From positions 1 to 16,271 of the forward strand of contig CAJUBM010000067.1 of the NCBI GenBank assembly GCA_910584735.1: a stretch of DNA of 16,271 nucleotides, written 5' to 3'. This DNA is from an uncultured Muribaculaceae bacterium. Lineage in GTDB: Bacteria > Bacteroidota > Bacteroidia > Bacteroidales > Muribaculaceae. Numbering within the stretch: position 1 is the first letter of the stretch; each line of letters opens with the position of its first letter. The position numbers were made by a program, and so were the translations under genes. The notes under the pieces were generated by a model. That model had not been told where the DNA came from. It did not search any database and saw nothing but the letters and a program-made list of their open reading frames with translations. Positions 8,136 through 16,100 of this stretch are shown here, piece by piece.

Positions 8136-8915
8136 ATGTCCCCTAACGGGCCACAGCAAAAGAAATGGGTTTCAGCGCTACACTCGGCGCTGGAATCCTT
8201 TTCTGTCTTTATGCAACGGGTGACGCATGAGCTTGGCATCCTTGTGATTGACAAAGGGATGCGCTCCGTTGTCGGGTGGTATGATTCCCGGCATGGCAAT
8301 GCTCCTTCATCATTCGCAAACGGCAAAGGATGCCACAACTCTGCGCCGGACACCTCGGTCCTGGAGGCTGAGATTTCACGCCTGCACCATTCCATTGACG
8401 CGTTGCGTCAGGAGGCTGTGAGAAAGGATGCCGAAATATCGCGGTTGCGCGATTCCAATGCCAGTCTTTCACGCGAATCGGAGGCGTTGCAGGCCGAATG
8501 TCGCGACCTCCGGGAACAGTGCCGCCAACTCACCGATAGGGAACATACCCTCATAGAGGAGGCCGACTCTTTGCGGAGCCGCTGCCTGCCGCAGAGCAAC
8601 GTGCCTGCATGTATCTACTACGCCCAGGGCGACACCTCCGGCGAATATCTCCGTAAAGCCGTTACGCGATGGAGTGATGACTGCGTGTATGAGATACACA
8701 CTCATCCCGGCGATACCTCCCAAGGGGAGTTTTATCCCGTGGTGAACCGCGACCTCCAATATGTGATTGACAACCGCAACGTCACCCTCGCCGCCTGCCG
8801 CATAAACCTCATAGCCCCCGGGGCGGTGGATATAGCCGTGGTTGCCAACGGGCGAGTGTCCCTCGAGGGTGGAAAATGGAAAGTAATTGAAAAAGCTATA
8901 ATAGAACTCATATGA
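8136..8915 (+). CDS. Cytoplasmic coiled-coil protein with the same C-terminal domain
   Basis: 259 residues from the ATG at 8136. An in-frame TTG lies at 8130, but ATG is the better start, 23 nt after the previous stop. No signal peptide or TM is seen, so it should be cytoplasmic. Residues ~1-65 are unrecognised. About 68-152 is a heptad-rich coiled coil (repeats such as EISRL at two places). Residues 157-259 match the C-terminal domain of the preceding protein. Corresponding stretches include ENRDTYL/DNRNVTL and GKWMVADRVVINL/GKWKVIEKAIIEL. The two proteins therefore look like a membrane-bound and a soluble carrier of one domain, perhaps pairing with each other or competing for one partner. 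The stop overlaps the MotA-like start by ATGA, tying its synthesis to the motor. Function unknown. Confidence 0.82.
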   Translation: MSPNGPQQKKWVSALHSALESFSVFMQRVTHELGILVIDKGMRSVVGWYDSRHGNAPSSFANGKGCHNSAPDTSVLEAEISRLHHSIDALRQEAVRKDAEISRLRDSNASLSRESEALQAECRDLREQCRQLTDREHTLIEEADSLRSRCLPQSNVPACIYYAQGDTSGEYLRKAVTRWSDDCVYEIHTHPGDTSQGEFYPVVNRDLQYVIDNRNVTLAACRINLIAPGAVDIAVVANGRVSLEGGKWKVIEKAIIELI

Positions 8916-10585
8916 GCCTGTTGATAATATTTATCGCCGGGGTGGTGATATGCCAGATATTCATCTTCCGCAAGACCCTCGGCCTGATTTCCGATCTTAA
9001 GAAAGTACTCAGGGGCAATTACACCGCCCTGCGAAATACTACGGCGAACTATCTGCTTATCCGCATGGAGGAGGCAGACGACCCTGTATCAGTGGATATA
9101 AGGGTGGCTATAAACACATATCTTCAGAAGAACGTGGGTGCAGCCAGTGATTTCAACCTCATAAAGGATATAGTAGAGCGTAACTGCGATTCTTTGGACT
9201 CTGAAATATCATCGCAGACCCCACTACCTCTCTATATGGGGCTTATGGGCACGGTGGCCGGTATTGTAATCGGTATGCTCGCCATCACTATCAACGGCGG
9301 TATGGCGAAGCTCGACAATTCCGTTATAGAAATGCTTATGAGCGATGTGGCCGTTGCCATGTTCGCCTCCCTGGTGGGTATCACATTTACTACCATAAGT
9401 CTTTGGAAATCGAAGCAGTGCAAGACGGTGCTTGAAAAGAACAAGAACCGTTTCTATACGTGGATTCAGACCACGCTGCTCCCCGTTATCTCACGCAGTG
9501 CCGTGAACGCCATAACCATGCTCCAGCAGAACCTGACCCACTTCAACGAGTCGTTCCGCGATACCACCGACCGCATGGAGAAGAAGCTCGGCGATATGGG
9601 CGATGTTTACGAGGCACAGATCGAGATTCTTGAAAAGATTCAGAAACTCGACATAAACAAGCTCGCCTCGGCCAACGTGAAGATTCTCTCCACGCTTGAC
9701 GGGTCTATGGACTCGCTCAACCGGTTCGCCGCCTATATGGATGCCACGACGTCCTACCTCACCGCCGTCCGCGAGCTTAACGACAAACTTGACGAGCATA
9801 TGGACCGCTCCGAGGCCCTCGGCGTGGTGGCCGACTTCTATAAGAGCCAGATGAAGGAGATAGAGTTGAGGCAGGATGCCGTCAAGGCTGCCGTAATCTC
9901 GGTTGACGATGTTATGAAGTCGGCCCTGGCATCACTCTCCTCCAACAGCGAGCAGGGTCTGAAATCGCTCCAGGAGGCCTTCATAAACCAGATGGATGCC
10001 ATGCAGGGTATGATGGAGAAGCAGACAGAGCAGCTTTCCAACCAGATTAAGCAGATGCCGCGTATGGTGGAGAAGCTCGAGGAAATCTCGGCAATCCCCG
10101 CCAAGATTGACAAGATGATAGAGCGTCTTGAAAAGTCTGATGCCGAGATGGGCAAGCAGATTTCGCGCACACTCCGCGATGTAGGCCAACGTGACGGCGG
10201 CAGGGTTATCACCTCTGCGGCAGGTGTGCCTGTTGCAGCCGCAGGCGGCTCGCGTATGCCCGGCTGGATGCGCTGGTGCCTTATCCTGCTCCTTGCCATA
10301 ATAGCCGCTGCCACGGTAGGCAACCTGGTTATGGATATTGCCAATTACCGCAAGGATGCCGTTTCCGATGAAGCGGAAACTGTGGCTGTGGCAGATGTAG
10401 CCGCGCCGTCCGAGGCGGAGATTGTAGCGGTTGATACGGTCATGGCCGCTACAGACAGCCTGCTCCATAACGTAGGCCGGAAGATAGAGGATATGAAGCC
10501 CAAGGCCGCTTCAAAGGCTGACGCGAACCCTATTCCGTCCACCGAAGATAATATCAAGGCTGCGAGAGCACAGTGGGATAAATAA
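8912..10585 (+). CDS. MotA/TolQ/ExbB-family proton-channel protein with a long coiled-coil tail (ZorA-like)
   Basis: 557 residues. TM1 is at 2-19, TM2 about 107-127 with the family-typical glycine-rich LMGTVAGIVIGM, and TM3 about 145-165 (DVAVAMFASLVGITFT), as in TolQ/ExbB/MotA. A very long helical region (about 190-430), rich in heptads and in Met, Lys and Glu, follows; in ZorA a comparable cytoplasmic tail extends deep into the cell. Unusually there is a fourth TM at about 455-474, so the Ala/Val/Asp-rich last ~80 residues should be periplasmic. The MotB-like gene follows after 11 nt, giving the usual channel-plus-stator pair driven by ion flow. Family membership is firm. The link to Zorya is by architecture only: no zorC, zorD, zorE, zorF or zorG is nearby. 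Alternative: a TolQ/ExbB pair powering another envelope process. Confidence 0.85.
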   Translation: MSLLIIFIAGVVICQIFIFRKTLGLISDLKKVLRGNYTALRNTTANYLLIRMEEADDPVSVDIRVAINTYLQKNVGAASDFNLIKDIVERNCDSLDSEISSQTPLPLYMGLMGTVAGIVIGMLAITINGGMAKLDNSVIEMLMSDVAVAMFASLVGITFTTISLWKSKQCKTVLEKNKNRFYTWIQTTLLPVISRSAVNAITMLQQNLTHFNESFRDTTDRMEKKLGDMGDVYEAQIEILEKIQKLDINKLASANVKILSTLDGSMDSLNRFAAYMDATTSYLTAVRELNDKLDEHMDRSEALGVVADFYKSQMKEIELRQDAVKAAVISVDDVMKSALASLSSNSEQGLKSLQEAFINQMDAMQGMMEKQTEQLSNQIKQMPRMVEKLEEISAIPAKIDKMIERLEKSDAEMGKQISRTLRDVGQRDGGRVITSAAGVPVAAAGGSRMPGWMRWCLILLLAIIAAATVGNLVMDIANYRKDAVSDEAETVAVADVAAPSEAEIVAVDTVMAATDSLLHNVGRKIEDMKPKAASKADANPIPSTEDNIKAARAQWDK

Positions 10586-10596
10586 ACGGATAAGCT

Positions 10597-11262
10597 ATGG
10601 CACGAAAACAAGAATCATATTTTTGGACCAGCTATTCCGACCTGATGACGAGCCTCTTCTTCGTGATGCTCGTTCTGTTCGTGCTTGCCAGCACGATGCT
10701 GAACAACAAGATTGACGAGGTGGAGAAACAGAAGGAGGTATCCAAGAAGCAGCTTGAGATGGTAAAGCAGATAGAGAAGTCTATCGAGGCCATCGACCCT
10801 GAGTTCTTCGAGTATAACCCCGTGCATAAGAAACACATCCTGAAAATCAATGTGCAGTTCCAAAAAGGGAGCGATAACATAAACGACATTCCGCAGAGCC
10901 AGCAGAACGAGCTTGTGCGAGCCGGACGCTCCATACAGAAGTTCCTCAAGGGTTCGTATGCCAACGTGAGGTATCTCCTCGTTATCGAAGGGCAGTCGTC
11001 AAAGGACGATTACATGCTCAATGACGAACTGAGTTTCAACCGCGCCAATTCGTTGAAGCGATTCTGGAAACGCAACGGCATCAGTTTCGATGACAAATGC
11101 GAGGTAATCGTTAGCGGCAGCGGTCAGGAGGGACTGCTGCGCAATAAGGACGACGAGGCCAAGAACCAGCGCTTCCTTATCCATATCATCCCCAAACCCG
11201 GTGTGATTGACCTTATCGGGATAGAGGAGGATTCGGTGTCAGGGGCAAAAAAACAGAAATAA
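10597..11262 (+). CDS. MotB/OmpA-like stator partner (ZorB-like)
   Basis: 221 residues. The N-terminus has the MotB signature: a short cytoplasmic tail, then YSDLMTSLFFVMLVLFVL, one TM helix with an Asp (D15) at the start where MotB and ExbD/ZorB carry the proton-binding carboxylate. A charged helical linker follows (about 35-65). An OmpA-like periplasmic domain (about 80-207) is recognised by LVIEGQSS (129-135), LSFNRANSLKRF and NQRFLIHI (R192). In typical OmpA domains the first motif is EGHTD, whose Asp contacts peptidoglycan; here the place reads EGQSS, so binding may be altered. The C-terminus ends in a Lys-rich tail. It should associate with the MotA-like protein just upstream, probably in a 5:2 complex as in the family, converting ion flow into rotation or force against the cell wall. 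The protease gene begins 48 nt later. Confidence 0.87.
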   Translation: MARKQESYFWTSYSDLMTSLFFVMLVLFVLASTMLNNKIDEVEKQKEVSKKQLEMVKQIEKSIEAIDPEFFEYNPVHKKHILKINVQFQKGSDNINDIPQSQQNELVRAGRSIQKFLKGSYANVRYLLVIEGQSSKDDYMLNDELSFNRANSLKRFWKRNGISFDDKCEVIVSGSGQEGLLRNKDDEAKNQRFLIHIIPKPGVIDLIGIEEDSVSGAKKQK

Positions 11263-11310
11263 CCGTGTAGCACACTCAGAAAATCTCTTAACCTACCACA
11301 TCTTACCATT

Positions 11311-12411
11311 ATGAACATTTGCAGAAAATTATCCCTGTTGCCGGGACTTCTTATAGCGTTGGCATTGCTATCCTCCTGTGGGGGTGGCACCGTTGAGCGG
11401 CAGGCTCTCAGTTCCGAGCAGATAGAGTCGAAATATGCCTCCGGCACTGTGCTTATAAAGAACACGTTCTATTACTCCCTCTCTTTCGGCGGTGGACGTG
11501 AGTTCTATTTCACAGGGCTTGATGCCGACGGCTCCCCAGAGAACCTTACCGTGGATTTGTCGGAGCTTACCCCGGCCACATGCTTCGGTTCCGGCTTCCT
11601 GATTTCAAAAGAGGGGCATATCGCCACGAACTCCCATGTGGCCTCGCCGTCAATAGATGTCTCCAGCGCCCGCTCCACCCTCGTGGCGGCATTTAACAAT
11701 ATCGCCGGCGAACTGAATAAGGAGATTAACGATATAAACGAGAAACTCGGTATGCTCCGTTTGGCCATTATTGCAAGCGAGGATTATTCCGAGCGTATGG
11801 AGATGAGAAATGCCTACGATGAACTCTCTAAGCAGCGCGATGACGCCCAGGAAGTGGTGAACGCCCTCCACTCGCTCGGCAGCATGGACTACAGCGTCTC
11901 CCTCCATTCATCTATAGGTATCGCCTATAACGACACCTATGTGACGAATATGGGCGATTTCAAGGACTGCGTAACCGTGGCCGATGACCCGCAGCATGAC
12001 CTGGCCATCCTCCAGCTTAAAGATAAGAAGACTCCCGAAGGGAAACACATATTCCGTATCCCCGGCATGAGGAAGTCCGCAGACGAATCATCCGAGAAGT
12101 CCGAGGAAGGGAAGTCGAACAAGGTCAAGGTCGGTAAGAAACTCTATATGATAGGCTACAACCTCGGGCCCACCCTTGCCATAACCGACCAGGGAATCCA
12201 GGCCCAGGTAACATCCGGCGAGGTGACACAGGACACCGATGGCTCGAAGATAATGTACTCCATCCCCTCCCTGCAGGGGTCGAGCGGCAGCCCCGTACTC
12301 GACAAATACGGCAAGCTCATTGCCGTGAACTTTGCCGGGCTAAGCTCTACCCAGAGCTTCAACTACGGCATCAAGATAAGCCATCTGAAAAAACTCTACA
12401 GCGAGCTTTAA
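11311..12411 (+). CDS. Lipoprotein trypsin-like (S1-type) serine protease with a coiled-coil insertion
   Basis: 366 residues. The signal peptide ends at lipobox ALLSSC (Cys23), so the enzyme should be membrane-anchored in the periplasm or at the outer membrane. The chymotrypsin-fold triad is visible: H109 in FGSGFLISKEGHIATNSHV, D230 in DPQHDLAILQL, and S325 in GSSGSPV, followed by the usual GKLIAVNFAG strand. The gap from His to Asp is about 120 residues, against about 40-50 in trypsin and DegP. The excess is a charged helical stretch (roughly 120-190, including EINDINEKL and DELSKQRDDAQEVV) that looks like a coiled-coil hairpin. No PDZ domain follows, unlike DegP/DegS. A Ser/Glu/Lys-rich loop (about 248-265) could be a flexible or regulatory segment. 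It is the last gene of the cluster, 48 nt after the MotB-like gene and followed by a terminator hairpin. Inference: periplasmic effector or sensor protease of the system. Confidence 0.85.
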   Translation: MNICRKLSLLPGLLIALALLSSCGGGTVERQALSSEQIESKYASGTVLIKNTFYYSLSFGGGREFYFTGLDADGSPENLTVDLSELTPATCFGSGFLISKEGHIATNSHVASPSIDVSSARSTLVAAFNNIAGELNKEINDINEKLGMLRLAIIASEDYSERMEMRNAYDELSKQRDDAQEVVNALHSLGSMDYSVSLHSSIGIAYNDTYVTNMGDFKDCVTVADDPQHDLAILQLKDKKTPEGKHIFRIPGMRKSADESSEKSEEGKSNKVKVGKKLYMIGYNLGPTLAITDQGIQAQVTSGEVTQDTDGSKIMYSIPSLQGSSGSPVLDKYGKLIAVNFAGLSSTQSFNYGIKISHLKKLYSEL

Positions 12412-12439
12412 GGGTGGATTAATCATAATCCGATATTAA

Positions 12440-12476
12440 GGCGATGTGTTCAAAAACGGAAATTTGACACATCGCC
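12440..12476 (+). terminator. Terminator-like hairpin after the cluster
   Basis: GGCGATGTGT (12440-12449) pairs perfectly with ACACATCGCC (12467-12476). A further CAAA/TTTG (12451-12454 with 12463-12466) extends the stem past a one-base bulge. The following TTTATC is only a weak U-tract. It starts 28 nt after the protease stop, and a closely similar hairpin follows the next gene (16151-16186), which supports a terminator role for both. Confidence 0.7.
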
Positions 12477-12501
12477 TTTATCATATAACGCTCTTGGCAA
12501 T

Positions 12502-12640
12502 GGTAACTTTTTAGTGGCGCCGGACCTCCGGGACGGCAGGCCACCCGAAAAGGCGGAGCCGGAGATTACCCCACCAGACACGGCTTTCGTTCTTCTGGTG
12601 GCCTGCCGTCCCGGAGGTCCGGCGCCACTAAAAAGTTACC
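12502..12640. repeat. Complete 139-bp palindromic intergenic element (44-bp perfect arms, 51-bp centre)
   Basis: 12502-12545 is the exact reverse complement of 12597-12640. The arm begins GGTAACTTTTTAGTGGCGCC and contains CCGGACCTCCGGGACGGC. The 33 bp at 12513-12545 recur exactly at 16239-16271, and the family is also present at the window start. The centre (12546-12596) can form a second, partial stem: CCACCAGA at 12571-12578 with TCTGGTGG at 12594-12601. No ORF of credible composition lies inside. It is GC-rich against an AT-rich spacer and looks like a non-autonomous mobile or REP/MITE-like element, without a nearby transposase. It could also act as a transcription barrier. Confidence 0.85.
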
Positions 12641-12719
12641 CCGGATAATAAAATTTTTTAATAAGATGGCTGTCAGAATATTGACATATACTTCGTCCTT
12701 GGCGCACGTACAAAAAAGA

Positions 12720-12752
12720 AACGGGGAACTACTATCACAGTAATTCCTCGTT
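12720..12752 (-). terminator. Possible intrinsic terminator for a minus-strand transcript
   Basis: AACGGGGAACTACT (12720-12733) and AGTAATTCCTCGTT (12739-12752) form a 14-position stem with one G-U and one mismatch around a 5-base loop. On the minus strand the stem is followed by TCTTTTTTG, the U-run of a rho-independent terminator. No minus-strand gene is recognised to its right, so its client would have to be a small or antisense RNA from the spacer. Low certainty. Confidence 0.3.
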
Positions 12753-13084
12753 AAATAATAAACCAATCATTATCACATTTCTTGCAATGGAAAAAGTAAT
12801 TTTGCTATGTACTATTAAAACACGCTACTGCGGAAATAGTTCGGCAAAATACACTTTTTTATCGGTTATTTTTATATTAAAGATATAATATCTTGGTAGC
12901 CAGTCGTATATGCGGTATAAGAATAAATTATAGATTCTAAAAATTTGGATTAACTATCCGATAGTTCTACCATATATGTCCTTTCTGCGGACATTATTCT
13001 ATGTATCTTGTGTATATCGAAGCATTTTGATGTATTGTGTGGCTATTATGATATAGGTCATGCCTAAATTTGTGAAATTTGTTA

Positions 13085-13092
13085 TACATTTG
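13085..13092 (+). promoter_or_regulatory. Candidate -7 box for the adhesin-like gene
   Basis: TACATTTG fits TAnnTTTG and ends 23 nt before the ATG at 13116. A second match, TAAATTTG, lies at 13065-13072. Neither has a clear TTTG at the expected -33 position, so which one is used is uncertain. Confidence 0.4.
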
Positions 13093-13115
13093 CAAAAATT
13101 CAAATTATTCTCCAT

Positions 13116-16100
13116 ATGAAAAGATTCTGTCTTCAATTATTCTTCTTGCCGGTTGCCATGTCGGCCTTATCATCCGAGGCCCTTACTCCGCCGTTTTCTG
13201 AGACCTTCGACACACAGGCGTCTCTTGGATCCTTTACCATCATAAACAATAATAACGACTCCAAGACATGGGCTTGGGATTCGTCTACTCAGGCGGTGAA
13301 GTACTCTAACTCATGGAAGGCGGCCGATGATTACCTCGTATTGCCGGGGCTTCAGCTTGAGGCCGGGAAGCTCTATACATTCTCATTCGACTGTTATAGA
13401 CAAAGCTCTTTCCGCAGCGAGAAAATCGCTGCTTTTGTCGGCACGGAGGCCTCGGTTGACAAGCTTACTACCACCTTGCTGTCTCCAATAGAGATAATAG
13501 CCGCAAAAGTCGACAATCAGAAAGAGACAAAGGCTCTCGACTTCACTCCCGAGACTTCGGGTGTGTACTATTTTGCAGTCCAGGCTTGCTCCGAAGGGGG
13601 CCAACTCAATCTCTATGTGGATAATATCTCCGTGACGGCTCCCAAGACTATGGATGCTCCCGCAGCCGTGGGTGATTTCACGGTAACACCTGCTCCTTTG
13701 GGAGCTCTGAAAGCGGCCATAAGCTTCACTGTGCCGTCCGTTGACATTAACGGCCAGCCTCTCGAAGATCTCGAAAAGGTGGAGATTTATCGCGGCGAAA
13801 CATTGGTTACGTCGGTTGATGTGGAACTCGGAGTGACCGAGCCTTATCAATGTAGCGATGACAACGCCGTATATGGTGAGAACGTGTATCGTGCCATACC
13901 ATATAATCAGGGGGGTGCCGGATATGAGGCACGTACCACCGTTTTCATCGGGAATGACGTGCCTATGGCTCCGGGTAGTATAGTCCTGAGGCATGGAGAG
14001 GGTGATGGTGATGCCATCCTTCAATGGAGCGCCCCGGAAGCTGACGTACGTGGGCTGTCTATAGATCCCGCGACCCTCACCTATAAGTTGAAACATACGC
14101 GCCCCTCTCAAGAATGGTACGAGGATCTTGACGATGATGTCGCAGGAACTTCCTACAGCTATACTGAATGTGCGTCTGATTACCCCCAGGCGTTCTATAA
14201 ATATTCGGTGAGAGCCAAGAACATGGCCGGTGAGGGGGATGCCCTTTTCTCTGAGATGTGGATTCCTCTGGGGAAGCCTGACGCCGCTCCCTTTACGGAA
14301 TCATTCTCAGGCGGACAGCTTGAACACATCTTCCGCACGAAGATGGAGGTCGGAACCGGCCTGTGGGCTATGAGCGATGATGATACCAATCCTGACATGC
14401 AGTCTGTCGACGGTGATAACGGCTTCATTATGTGTAGTGGAGGTGCCGTAGGGGATGTGGGTGCCCTCTATTCCGGCAGGATAGACCTCTCCGGCGTAGA
14501 AAATCCCACTTTGGCGTTCTATTACTATAACTTTGACAGCTTTGATACCGGAACGATCCGGGTGATGGTAAGCTCCGGTGACGGTTTCGAACCGTTGGGC
14601 TCCCCGGTGGCTACAGGTGCGGGGGAGGAGTTGGCATGGAACCGGGCCGTTCTCTCTTTGGCCGACTATAAAGATAAGAAGGTAGAGATTGCGCTGAAGG
14701 CCACTCTTTCCACTACCAAGACTGTCGCTATTGACAATATAAGCATCTATAACCAGCTTTCCCACGACCTCTCGGTTATTGTAGAGTCTCCTGCGGTGGC
14801 CGTTACGGGTGCCTCCTGCCCTGTTGAGATAATGGTCACCAACGAAGGAGCCGCCACCTCCGGCGAATTTGCCGTTGAAATCTTCAAGAACGGCGAATCG
14901 GCAGCCACGGTAAACGGTGATGGCATCGCTCCCGGCAACATCGGCAGATTGACCTGCGATCTTCCCCTCTCCTTGTTTGACAAGGCAGGGAAAATCAATC
15001 TTTACGCTGTGGTAGACTACGACCGCGATGAGAATACCGATAACAATCGAAGCGCAGCCATATCCACCATGGTGGTGAACCGCAACCATCCGCGTCCTCT
15101 TGACCTGACGGCGTCTGCCGCTCCCGAAGGTAACGTTATGCTCGCATGGAATATGCCCGACCTCGTAAACGGGCCGCTGGTATCGGAGACCGATGATTTT
15201 GAATCATACGACTCGTTTGCCATCGGAAACGCCGGCGAATGGCAGTTTGTTGACGTGGACGGGGCTCCTGTTGACGGCCCGTCTGATTTCGATATTCCGA
15301 ATGTCCCTGCCGGAAGTCCTGCCTCTTTCTTCGTTATGGATACATCAGGAGAGAGTTTCATCACGTACGGATTCAATTCTTACTCCGGAAAGAAATGCCT
15401 GGCTGCTGTTTTCAATGCCCGTGGCGTAAAGAATGATGACTGGGCCATCTCCCCGGAACTTTCGGGACATGCGCAGGCCATAACGCTTTGGGCGCGCAGC
15501 TATTCATCGAAATATCCCGATTCTTTCGAGATACTTTATTCCAAGACTACCGACACTCCGGATTCATTCTTCAGCGTTGCCAAATTCGAGAATATTCCGT
15601 CCGCATGGAAAGAATATGCCGCACAACTCCCCGAAGGCTCAAAGTATTTCGCCATACGCTATATCAGTGCCGATGCGTTCATCCTTATGGTGGATAACGT
15701 GACGTTTGCCAAGGCCGGCGCAGAATCACTGAAATATACCCTAAGCGGTTATAACGTGTACCGCGATATGGAATCTGTCGGGGTTGTAGAATCTAATGTA
15801 TCCTCATTCACCGATACAGATGCTACACCCGGGAAGCATACCTACCACGTTACGGCTGTCTATCATTCTGCCGGCGAGTCTGACCCGTCGGAACCTGTTA
15901 TAGCCGATGTCTCCTCGATAGGAAGTGTCGCATCCGATAAAGCTATATCGGTTGTCGGGACGGTCGGTAAGATTATCGTTAACGGAGGCAGTGGCCTTCC
16001 CACAGAGGTATGGTCGGTAGACGGACGTCTCATCACACATGTGCAGGATGCCGGATCTATCCCGGTTTATCCCGGTATATACGTTGTCAGAGTCGCCGAC

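Larger units (their letters stand above)
12641..13115. other. AT-rich intergenic spacer with several small inverted repeats, no gene seen
   Basis: No reading frame in this stretch has convincing coding character. It holds an imperfect hairpin at 12720-12752 preceded by an A-run, a perfect palindrome AAGATATAATATCTT at 12880-12894, AACTAT-CCG-ATAGTT at 12952-12966, ATGTCC/GGACAT at 12976-12994, and two TAnnTTTG boxes near its right end. The symmetric sites would suit regulator binding to the promoter of the 13116 gene, but none matches an operator I know. Confidence 0.5.

Noticed and set aside
8912..11262. Calling the locus a Zorya defence system
   Set aside because: Only the motor pair resembles ZorA/ZorB. 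No ZorC, ZorD, ZorE, ZorF or ZorG homologue is visible, so the name would overreach.
12502..12640. Full insertion sequence or integron attachment site
   Set aside because: There is no transposase or integrase reading frame, and the exact long palindrome does not show the imperfect core-site layout of an attC site.
12654..12659. T-run after the palindrome as the tail of an intrinsic terminator
   Set aside because: It begins 13 bases after the stem ends, too far for a standard rho-independent terminator. The hairpin at 12440-12476 is a better candidate.
12566..12766. 66-codon minus-strand open frame in the intergenic spacer
   Set aside because: Its C-terminal part is the repeat palindrome read through and the rest is low-complexity AT-rich sequence. 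No promoter or family resemblance is seen.
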